DNA from: JACDBE01 sp051002015
GTDB lineage: Bacteria; Actinomycetota; Acidimicrobiia; Spongiisociales; UBA5794
Assembly: GCA_051002015.1 (NCBI GenBank)
Contig: JBPCMS010000009.1
Location: forward strand, 1 to 7,031
Direction: 5' to 3'
Length of the DNA: 7,031 nucleotides
Both the position numbers and the translations under genes were made by a program. How positions within the stretch are numbered: position 1 is the first letter of the stretch; each line of letters begins with the position of its first letter. Shown piece after piece: positions 1-5,148 of this stretch. The notes beneath the pieces are model-generated. The model made no database searches and was not told the origin of the DNA. It was given only the letters and a program-made list of their open reading frames with translations.

Positions 1-91
1 CGGCCGCATCGGCGGCGGCACCCGATTCGGGGGACACCGGTTCCTCGGCGGCCTCCTCGCCGTTGGTGGGATCAGACGGGGAGGTGGTCAC
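1..91 (-). CDS. nuoC: NADH-quinone oxidoreductase subunit C, N-terminal fragment (runs off the window)
   Basis: Only the first 30 codons lie in the window. The frame starts at a GTG inside the last codons of nuoB (20-base overlap) and stays open to the window edge. It encodes MTTSPSDPTNGEEAAEEPVS followed by more Ala/Glu-rich sequence. NuoC is the 30-kDa hydrophilic subunit of the peripheral arm of complex I, and actinobacterial NuoC proteins commonly begin with such a low-complexity acidic tail before the conserved domain. Identification rests on position after nuoB and on this tail, since the conserved domain is outside the window. The ribosome binding site is weak (GAGAAG about 11 bases upstream), so translational coupling to nuoB is likely. 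A start further downstream, outside the window, cannot be excluded. Confidence 0.6.
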   Translation of the reverse strand, partial: MTTSPSDPTNGEEAAEEPVSPESGAAADAA

Positions 92-569
92 GCCGGTTCC
101 ACTTCTCGCGCACGTCCTCGTTGCCGATCATCTGCTGCAGCAGGACGATCCCCTCCATCAGCGCCTCGGGCCGTGGTGGGCAACCGGGGACGTACACGTC
201 AACCGGGATGACCTGGTCGACGCCCTTGGTCACCGAGTACGAGTCCCAGTAGGGACCGCCGCAGTTGGAGCACGACCCCATCGAGATCACATACTTGGGT
301 TCCGGCATCTGGTCGTAGAGCCGGCGCACGGCGGGGGCCATCTTGTCGGTGACGGTGCCGGCCACGATCATCAGATCGGACTGTCGGGGCGACGCCGGCA
401 GCGGGATGATCCCGAACCGCATGAAGTCGTAGCGGGGGCTGGACGCCGCCATCACCTCGATGGCGCAGCAGGCCAGCCCGAACTGGAAATACCACAGCGA
501 GTACTTGCGCGACCAGTTGAGCAGCCAGGACACCGGCTTGGGCGCCCCGAACTTCTCGATCACTCCCAC
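72..569 (-). CDS. nuoB: NADH-quinone oxidoreductase subunit B (complex I, cluster N2 subunit)
   Basis: A 165-residue protein that carries the terminal [4Fe-4S] cluster N2 of complex I, which hands electrons from the peripheral arm to quinone at the cytoplasmic membrane face. The family's cysteine ligands are all visible: the tandem pair C34-C35 in GLACCAIEVMAA, C100 in MGSCSNCGGPYWDSY, and C130 in VPGCPPRPEAL. The segment MRFGIIPLPASPRQSDLMIV (residues 50-69) is also typical of the family, and the length is close to usual. I chose the GTG at 569 because AAGGGGG lies seven bases upstream. A GTG at 563 overlapping the nuoA stop is the alternative. The same frame stays open upstream to 803, but that part is antisense to no known domain and overlaps nuoA, so it is not coding. 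It lies between nuoA (8-base overlap) and nuoC. Confidence 0.96.
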   Translation of the reverse strand: MGVIEKFGAPKPVSWLLNWSRKYSLWYFQFGLACCAIEVMAASSPRYDFMRFGIIPLPASPRQSDLMIVAGTVTDKMAPAVRRLYDQMPEPKYVISMGSCSNCGGPYWDSYSVTKGVDQVIPVDVYVPGCPPRPEALMEGIVLLQQMIGNEDVREKWNRRDHLPV

Positions 570-943
570 CGCAGGACCCCCTTGCGGATGGCGTAGACCA
601 GCCCGAGCACCAGGACGCCGATGAAGATCACCATCTCCACCAGGACCAGGGCGCCGATCCCGGCGGCTGCGAAGTCCTCGAGGCTGACCGCCCAGGGGAA
701 GATGAACACCGCTTCGATGTCGAAGATCAGGAAGAGCAGGGCGAAGATGAAGTACCGGATCTGTGTCTGGGACCAGGTGCTGGGGACGGCGTCGATCCCG
801 CACTCGTAGGTCTCCGACTTGACCTTCTCGGGCTTGTCCGGCCGGAGCAGCTTGGAGGCGGCCATGCCGCCGAGCACCAACAGCGCCCCCAGGGCGAGGA
901 ACGCGGCCACGGTGATGTACTCACCGAGGTACTGCTCCAACAC
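560..943 (-). CDS. nuoA: NADH-quinone oxidoreductase subunit A (membrane arm)
   Basis: A 127-residue integral membrane subunit of complex I (ND3 homologue) that sits at the junction of membrane and peripheral arms. Three hydrophobic helices are visible at about residues 9-30, 63-85 and 94-117. The conserved loop YECGID (residues 46-51) follows the first helix. The second helix contains FDIEAVFIFPWA with the family's acidic residues D75 and E77. The start is GTG at 943; a GAGGT about 11 bases upstream is a modest ribosome binding site. The C-terminus overlaps the start of nuoB, so the two are translationally linked. It is the first gene of the leftward operon, and a candidate promoter lies about 60 bases upstream. 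The length is normal for the family. Confidence 0.96.
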   Translation of the reverse strand: MLEQYLGEYITVAAFLALGALLVLGGMAASKLLRPDKPEKVKSETYECGIDAVPSTWSQTQIRYFIFALLFLIFDIEAVFIFPWAVSLEDFAAAGIGALVLVEMVIFIGVLVLGLVYAIRKGVLRWE

Positions 944-1002
944 GTCTTTCGGACCTCGCAGGTCGGGGGCGGTGTCGTTTCCAGGGCCTGTATCCGTCGG
1001 CG

Positions 1003-1030
1003 AGTATAGGTTGGGGTCCTAGGGCGCCAA
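1003..1030 (-). promoter_or_regulatory. Candidate housekeeping-sigma promoter for the nuo operon
   Basis: Reading the minus strand, TTGGCG (1030-1025) is followed after 16 bases by TATACT (1008-1003). These match the -35 and -10 consensus at four of six and five of six positions. Transcription would begin near 996, giving a leader of about 50 bases before the nuoA GTG. This is by eye only; no transcript data are available. Confidence 0.4.
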
Positions 1031-1057
1031 AGTTCCCGGAGACGGCGGGGACACGGC

Positions 1058-1073
1058 TACGGTCGCGGCGGTG
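1058..1073 (+). promoter_or_regulatory. Candidate -10 element for leaderless transcription of the phosphodiesterase gene
   Basis: TACGGT (1058-1063) fits the actinobacterial TANNNT -10 pattern and lies seven bases before the GTG at 1071, where no Shine-Dalgarno sequence is visible. That spacing is what leaderless actinobacterial transcripts show. No good -35 hexamer accompanies it, and the pattern is short enough to occur by chance. Confidence 0.25.
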
Positions 1074-2237
1074 ACCGCCGATCCCCGCACCGCTCCGACG
1101 CCGTCCGCAACGGTGTCGGAGGACGCCGTTACCGGGCCACCGGACTACGGCGGCGGATCGCTGGTCAATCTGGTGGCCGAGCTGGAGCACCGTCTCACCG
1201 GGTCGGCTCCGTCTCCACGGCTCCACCGCCGGCTCGGCATTCTGATCCCCGATGCGCCGAGCTTTCTCCTCGTGGTGTGCGACGGGTTGGGAGCGGCCCA
1301 GCTCGAGCATCCCGCCGCGGTGGCGCTGCGACGGTCAACGGCCGCCGCCATCGACGCCGTCTTCCCCACCACCACGACGGTCAACCTTTCCACCATCGCC
1401 ACCGGTCTGCCCCCTTCCCGCCATGGGATCCTTGGCTACCAGCTCTACCTGCCCGACCTCGACGCCGTGGCCAACACCATCAAGTGGACCACGCTGTGGG
1501 GCGTCCCCCTCGAGATCGACACCGCCGCCATGCTCCCCTCCCCCAACCTGTGGGAGCGTCTCGGAGCCGCCGGGGTGGAGGCGATCACGGTGCAGCCCGC
1601 CAACTTCGCCGGGTCGCCGCTGTCGAACCTGGTGTACCGGGGTTGCCGGTTCGAGCCGGTCCACACCCTGGGGGAGCTGGTGGAGGCGGCGGTCGACCTC
1701 GCCGCCGTTCCGGGGCGTCTGGTGCTGGCCTACCTGCCCCAGGTCGACTTCGCCGCCCACGTCCACGGCCAGCGCTCCCCCGAGTACGCCGCCGCCCTGT
1801 CGCTGGTCGACACCGTGTGGAGCCGGATGGCGGGGCGGCTTCCCGGTGGGGTCGCCATGGTCGGGACCGCCGACCACGGCCACGTCGACTTCCCCGCCGA
1901 CCGCCAGATCCGGATCGCCAAACCGCATCACGAGGGCAGGGTGTTCTCCGGCGATTCCCGGGTGATGTTCGTCAACGGCGACGGCGCCGCCCTGGCCGAC
2001 GACCTGCCGGCGACCTGGATCCCTGCCGCCGAGATGGAGGGCTGGTGGGGGCCGGGACCGCACCACCCGGAGTTCGCCGGCCGCCGCCCGGACGGGGTGC
2101 TGGTCGCCGACGACGGCTTCATGGTCCTGCACCGCTTCAGCGACCAGCGGCTGATCGGCAACCACGGCGGTCTCACCGCCGCCGAGCGCCGCATCCCCCT
2201 GCTGGTGGCGGCCGGCCGCACTCCCATCGCTCGGTGA
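1071..2237 (+). CDS. Alkaline-phosphatase-superfamily phosphodiesterase / nucleotide pyrophosphatase family protein
   Basis: A 388-residue protein of the type I phosphodiesterase/nucleotide pyrophosphatase family, two-metal enzymes that cleave phosphodiester or pyrophosphate bonds. Metal and catalytic residues can be placed by motif: D71 in LLVVCDGLG; the nucleophile, probably T102, in FPTTTTVNLSTIATGLPPSR, with N105 and the following HGILGY also typical; D226 and H230 in VDFAAHVHG; D268-H269 in GTADHGHVD; and H365 in LIGNHGGL. No signal peptide or membrane segment is seen, so a cytoplasmic location is likely. The first 30 or so residues are low complexity, and the GTG at 1071 is uncertain: it has no ribosome binding site, and an in-frame GTG 14 codons later would also work. 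The gene is divergent from nuoA with 127 bases between them and ends 71 bases before the tadE-like operon. The substrate cannot be inferred; the family also contains phosphonoacetate hydrolases and phosphopentomutase-like relatives. Confidence 0.85.
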   Translation: MTADPRTAPTPSATVSEDAVTGPPDYGGGSLVNLVAELEHRLTGSAPSPRLHRRLGILIPDAPSFLLVVCDGLGAAQLEHPAAVALRRSTAAAIDAVFPTTTTVNLSTIATGLPPSRHGILGYQLYLPDLDAVANTIKWTTLWGVPLEIDTAAMLPSPNLWERLGAAGVEAITVQPANFAGSPLSNLVYRGCRFEPVHTLGELVEAAVDLAAVPGRLVLAYLPQVDFAAHVHGQRSPEYAAALSLVDTVWSRMAGRLPGGVAMVGTADHGHVDFPADRQIRIAKPHHEGRVFSGDSRVMFVNGDGAALADDLPATWIPAAEMEGWWGPGPHHPEFAGRRPDGVLVADDGFMVLHRFSDQRLIGNHGGLTAAERRIPLLVAAGRTPIAR

Positions 2238-2308
2238 ACAACCCGCAACGGGGTGTACCATTCGGTTCGCCAGGATCGTATCCACCGGGTCGACCAGAGG
2301 GGATGGGG

Positions 2309-2767
2309 ATGCCGGGCTCCAATCCCACAGCACATACCCCCCGCCGGGCGTTTCACGCCCGCAGCGACCGCGAGGGCGGCGCCACCCTGGTGGAGATGGC
2401 CCTCGTGCTCCCGTTGTTCTTCGTTCTCGTGTTCGGGATCATCGAATTCGGCTGGTACTTCGCCCAGGTCAACGAGGTCCGGCACGCCGCCCGCGAGGCC
2501 GCCAGGGTCGCCGGGGTCGATGGCGACCTGGACGAGGTCCACGATGCGGTGTGCGGCAATCTGAACCTGGTCAATGGTGGCGCCGAGTACACCATCCGGG
2601 CATCGACCTCCGAGACGGGTGGCAACGGCGAGGTCAACGTCACCGCCACCTACGAGCCGCTCACCGGCTTCCTGAGCCTGCCGGTGCTCCCCGACTTCCG
2701 CTCACAGCACAGCTTCTTCGTGGAACCGGAGAAGCTTCCGGATCTGGCGACGGGCCAGCCATGCTGA
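2309..2767 (+). CDS. TadE-like pseudopilin, copy 1
   Basis: A 152-residue protein with the TadE domain (about residues 23-66). TadE proteins are minor pilin-like components of Flp/Tad pilus or secretion systems. The basic N-terminus ends in G24, followed by ATLVEMALVLPLFFVLVFGI: glycine at -1 and glutamate at +5 of the presumed cleavage site, the signature recognised by prepilin peptidases. One membrane helix follows (about 25-50), then FAQVNEVRHAAREAARVA, a typical TadE tail. The rest (67-152) would be outside the membrane. I chose the ATG at 2309 because AGAGGGG lies six bases upstream; an ATG at 2303 would be too close to it. The same frame is open far to the left, but that part overlaps the phosphodiesterase gene. 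It is first in a three-gene operon and overlaps the next start by seven bases. No tad ATPase, platform protein or flp pilin gene lies in the window. Confidence 0.88.
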   Translation: MPGSNPTAHTPRRAFHARSDREGGATLVEMALVLPLFFVLVFGIIEFGWYFAQVNEVRHAAREAARVAGVDGDLDEVHDAVCGNLNLVNGGAEYTIRASTSETGGNGEVNVTATYEPLTGFLSLPVLPDFRSQHSFFVEPEKLPDLATGQPC

Positions 2768-3138
2768 AGCGCGGCAGGGAGGACGGAGTTGCCGCCGTGG
2801 AGATGGCGATGGCCGCCCTGCTCCTCGTCACCCTGGTGCTCGGCATCGTCGAGGCTTCGTGGGCGCTCGCCCAGCAGAGTGCAGTGCGAGGCGTGGCACG
2901 GGAGGGTGCCCGAACGGTGGCGGCCGGTGTGAGCTTCGACTGCACCGGGACCGATGTCGCCGGGGGCGCCTCCTGCTCGGTGTCGCTTGACGGCAGCGAG
3001 TGCCAGGGAACCCATGGGACGTTCACCGTGGCCGCACCCTATACCCCGCTCACCGGGTTCTTCGGGGCGTTCAACGGACTGACCATCGACTCGCAGGTCG
3101 AGTTCGTCGTCCTCACCGACGAGGGTTCCGGATGTTGA
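2761..3138 (+). CDS. TadE-like pseudopilin, copy 2
   Basis: A 125-residue paralogue of the preceding gene product. After a short basic leader, G9 is followed by VAAVEMAMAALLLVTLVLGI, again with glycine at -1 and glutamate at +5 of a prepilin-type cleavage site. A single helix (about 10-35) is followed by WALAQQSAVRGVAREGARTV, matching copy 1 in register. Further out both proteins contain a PLTGF motif (TYEPLTGF in copy 1, PYTPLTGF in copy 2) about 30 residues from the C-terminus, which supports common origin by duplication. Four cysteines, C61, C72, C82 and C125 (the last residue), are absent from the equivalent part of copy 1 apart from its C82 and terminal C152. The start ATG overlaps the end of copy 1 as ATGCTGA with no clear Shine-Dalgarno sequence, so translational coupling is likely. 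Confidence 0.87.
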   Translation: MLKRGREDGVAAVEMAMAALLLVTLVLGIVEASWALAQQSAVRGVAREGARTVAAGVSFDCTGTDVAGGASCSVSLDGSECQGTHGTFTVAAPYTPLTGFFGAFNGLTIDSQVEFVVLTDEGSGC

Positions 3139-4415
3139 GGGGATGCACCCGGAGGAGCGAGGGCGGCGCCGTGCTGGTGATGACCGCCATGCTGCTGCTG
3201 GTGTTTATGGGCTTCGCCGCCATCGCCGTCGATGCCGGCATCGCTTGGTCCGACAAGCGCCGGGTCGGGACCGCCGCCGACATGGCCTCGCTCGGTGCCG
3301 CCGAGGCCATCGCCGACACCCTGCGCAGCGAGGTCGACGGCGTGGTCGCCGGCGTCGCCACCGCCCTGGTGGCCACCAACGCCCCGGGCGCCACCGCCAC
3401 CGTGGGACCGGCCACCGGTCCCGGGCCCGGTGACCCGGCCTGCGCCGATGCCCAGCGGGAGTGCCTCACCAACGTCGCCGTCGAGGTGGACGACAACCCC
3501 GACGAGGCCTTCGCCCCCGCCATCGGGGCCAGCATCGACTCGGTCGGTGCCAGCGCCGAGGCCCAGATCTACAAGATCGAGTACCCGCCGCTGAAGCTGC
3601 TCCCCATCGGCGTCGACGACATCGGGGGCCCGGCGCTCCGCTGCGCCCCAGTGGAGTGCAAGGTGCACGAGGAGCCGCCGGAGCCCCCGCCACCCTCGCC
3701 GACCACGACCACCACCATCGCCCCGCCCCCACCCCCCGAACCGCCGGGCGCCGAGACTATCGGCTCCGACGACGTCGACCTGCTGGAGCTGCGCCGGCTC
3801 GACACCAGGTGCGCCGACGCCGCCGGAACCACCATCGGCAACCTGAGCGGAGGCGCCGACCACCTGGTCGGGCTCGATGCGGCCGCGGGGGTGCGCACCG
3901 AGGCGGATGCCTGCCTCAACGGGCACGAGCTGACCAGACCCAACTCGGCCGGGACCCTGCCCTCGCACCCCGCGGTCGTCGGCGGCGGCATCCAGCCGAT
4001 GATTCCCGGCCCGACCGGGACCCATCTGTGGGACTTCCTCACGGGGACGAATGTCGGCCCCTGCGACCCATCCGAATTCCAGGTTCCGCCGTGGGTCACC
4101 GACCCCGAGACCGCTTTCATGCGCCGGACGGCGGCGATGGCCAACTGCTTCGCCAACGGGAACCCGAGCCTTGCCATACCCTTCGGTGACCCCCGCTTGG
4201 GGTGGGCGATCGAACTCGACGGAACGAACTTCGCCCGGTTCGTCCCGGTGTGGATCCACTCGGTGATGGACCAGGACGCCTTCGGCAACCTGGTGATCAG
4301 CACCACAGGGGACAGCGGTTTCTCGGTGTTCGTGCTCGACGAGGGCATGCTGCCGGCCGATGCCGTCTCCGAGGTCGACTGGACCGGGCGGCTCTCCTTC
4401 AAGCTGGTCGACTGA
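3132..4415 (+). CDS. TadG-like protein with Pro/Thr linker and unidentified extracytoplasmic C-terminal domain
   Basis: A 427-residue protein. Residues 9-57 form a TadE/TadG-like N-terminal module: basic leader, GGAVLVMTAMLLLVFMGFAA helix, then VDAGIAWSDKRRVGTAADMA, the classic TadG pattern in which the lineage-typical DxA and AADMAALA-like segment follow the helix. Position +5 after the glycine is methionine rather than glutamate, so processing by a prepilin peptidase is not expected. Residues 58-150 are Ala/Val-rich. A linker at about 179-206 is almost only Pro, Glu, Thr (EPPEPPPPSPTTTTTIAPPP and on), as in secreted multidomain proteins. Residues 207-427 form a domain I do not recognise, with C227, C261, C311 and C339 that could pair in an oxidising compartment. 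I see no von Willebrand MIDAS motif, which some TadG proteins carry. The start ATG overlaps the previous stop as ATGTTGA. Probable role: membrane-anchored surface component of a Tad-like system, by inference. Confidence 0.8.
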   Translation: MLRGCTRRSEGGAVLVMTAMLLLVFMGFAAIAVDAGIAWSDKRRVGTAADMASLGAAEAIADTLRSEVDGVVAGVATALVATNAPGATATVGPATGPGPGDPACADAQRECLTNVAVEVDDNPDEAFAPAIGASIDSVGASAEAQIYKIEYPPLKLLPIGVDDIGGPALRCAPVECKVHEEPPEPPPPSPTTTTTIAPPPPPEPPGAETIGSDDVDLLELRRLDTRCADAAGTTIGNLSGGADHLVGLDAAAGVRTEADACLNGHELTRPNSAGTLPSHPAVVGGGIQPMIPGPTGTHLWDFLTGTNVGPCDPSEFQVPPWVTDPETAFMRRTAAMANCFANGNPSLAIPFGDPRLGWAIELDGTNFARFVPVWIHSVMDQDAFGNLVISTTGDSGFSVFVLDEGMLPADAVSEVDWTGRLSFKLVD

Positions 4416-4423
4416 CGTTGGCG

Positions 4424-4471
4424 ACCGGTGAGCCGTAGACCGACGGACTGGTCGGGTTGTGGCTCACCGGT
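4424..4471. terminator. Hairpin between convergent genes, candidate bidirectional terminator
   Basis: A perfect 11-base inverted repeat (ACCGGTGAGCC at 4424-4434, its complement at 4461-4471) encloses a 26-base loop that itself contains a GACC/GGTC pair. It begins nine bases after the tadG-like stop and lies between that gene and the leftward genes. There is no T-run on either strand, which is common for terminators in GC-rich actinobacteria. The right arm contains the stop codon of the leftward gene relic. Confidence 0.5.
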
Positions 4472-4591
4472 GGGCGATCCGAATCCGCCGTCTCTGCCAG
4501 CCGACCGGCAGCCATGCCCCCAGACCCCAGACCAGGGCGATCGTGTAGGCGACGGCGCCCACCAGCGATGGCCGCCACCTCAACCGGCGCG
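4464..4591 (-). pseudogene. Relic: 3' end of a membrane-protein gene, paralogous to the gene at 6297-7031
   Basis: Minus-strand bases 4570-4464 encode SLVGAVAYTIALVWGLGAWL followed by PVGWQRRRIRIAHR and a stop. This matches the last 35 residues of the membrane protein whose gene ends at 6297 (26 of 31 residues identical over the core), including the position of the stop codon. There is no intact gene upstream: the frame runs into unrelated sequence and the downstream end of the PIN gene. Bases 4591-4569 also resemble 6680-6659, another piece of the same membrane gene about 250 bases upstream of its 3' end, with one substitution and one inserted base. If that is real, the relic is an internally deleted and frameshifted paralogue rather than a bare tail. 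Confidence 0.75.
4473..4570 (+). repeat. 98-bp direct repeat, left copy (partner 6309-6406)
   Basis: Aligns without gaps to 6309-6406 (offset 1836 bases) with about 12 mismatches counted by eye, including an exact 33-base run (4508-4540 against 6344-6376). Both copies are in the same orientation and flank the XRE-ImmA/PIN operon. Similarity drops immediately to the right of 4570. Confidence 0.9.
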
Positions 4592-4614
4592 GACGACGAT
4601 GGGTCTCGACCGGG

Positions 4615-5148
4615 CTACGGCAGCAGCCCCGTCTCGTATGCCCATGCGAAGAATCCGCGTCCATCCACTGGAAGCCGCATTTCTGTGGCTGCCAGATCGT
4701 CGACGATGTGCTCGGCGTCGTCTCGACCGAGCACCCCGAACCGGACACCGTTGGCTACCAGCCAGAGCGTCCCGTGGACACTGATACCGCCTCGTCGGGC
4801 GGCCCGCGCAGCCACCGCGTCGTCCACGATCACCGTGCCGCCGTGGACCGATGCCCATGCCAGAACGGCCGCCTCGCCGTTGTTGCGTTCGGGTCCGCCC
4901 CCGAACTCGGTCTTGTACCGAGCGAACGCAACCAGCTCACTCACCAGCTCAAGCTCAACCACATCGATCCAGTCAACACCGACGGTCGATGCCAGCCCCG
5001 GATGCTCGGAGATGCCGGCCACCACCTCCCTCATTACCTCGGCAGGTGTCACCCGGCGGAAACCGTCGGTCACGTTACGCAGCGTGTCGAGCTGGCCCGC
5101 CCGTGCGAAGTGGCTGAGGACACTCGTATCGAACACGAGTGCGGTCAC
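4615..5148 (-). CDS. PIN-domain nuclease, putative toxin of an XRE-ImmA/PIN module
   Basis: A 177-residue protein with the acidic residues of a PIN ribonuclease fold in order: D7 in ALVFDTSVLSHFARAG, E37 in VTPAEVMREVVAG, E92 in NNGEAAVLAWAS, and D109/D110 in TVIVDDAVAARAARRGG. The tail ISVHGTLWLVANGVRFGVLG is typical of longer PIN proteins related to the DUF3368 type. PIN domains are Mg/Mn-dependent RNases and are the commonest type II toxins. The GTG start at 5148 overlaps the stop of the upstream XRE-ImmA gene as GTGA, so the two are co-translated and in the usual regulator-first order. A hand count of 4921-4980 gives 55% GC, well below the neighbours. The active site looks complete, so I infer a functional nuclease. 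A housekeeping RNase role is less likely given the partner gene. Confidence 0.85.
   Translation of the reverse strand: MTALVFDTSVLSHFARAGQLDTLRNVTDGFRRVTPAEVMREVVAGISEHPGLASTVGVDWIDVVELELVSELVAFARYKTEFGGGPERNNGEAAVLAWASVHGGTVIVDDAVAARAARRGGISVHGTLWLVANGVRFGVLGRDDAEHIVDDLAATEMRLPVDGRGFFAWAYETGLLP

Noticed and set aside
570..803. Upstream extension of the nuoB frame
   Set aside because: It overlaps nuoA and encodes Arg/Asp-rich shadow sequence. The NuoB family begins at the GVIEKFGAPKPV segment.
1277..2308. Leftward extension of the first TadE-like frame through the phosphodiesterase gene
   Set aside because: The translation is Arg/Pro/Gly-rich shadow sequence. The TadE domain starts near 2370 and the ATG at 2309 has a well-placed ribosome binding site.
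2238..2308. Possible promoter before the first TadE-like gene (TACCAT and TATCCA as -10 candidates)
   Set aside because: Neither has a credible -35 partner; matches are no better than expected by chance in this spacer, so no site is called.
1335..2333. 332-codon open frame antisense to the phosphodiesterase gene
   Set aside because: Low-complexity Gly/Val/Asp translation with no motif; the opposite strand carries a complete catalytic motif set.
3690..3745. C-rich/A-C repetitive stretch resembling a short tandem repeat
   Set aside because: It is the codon pattern of the Pro/Thr linker in the tadG-like gene, not an independent DNA repeat.
3039..4259. 406-codon open frame antisense to the tadG-like gene (and a 277-codon one at 3569-4402)
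   Set aside because: Long antisense frames are expected in GC-rich coding sequence. The translations are Gly/Arg/Val- or Ser/Pro-rich with no domain motifs, while the plus-strand gene has clear TadG features.
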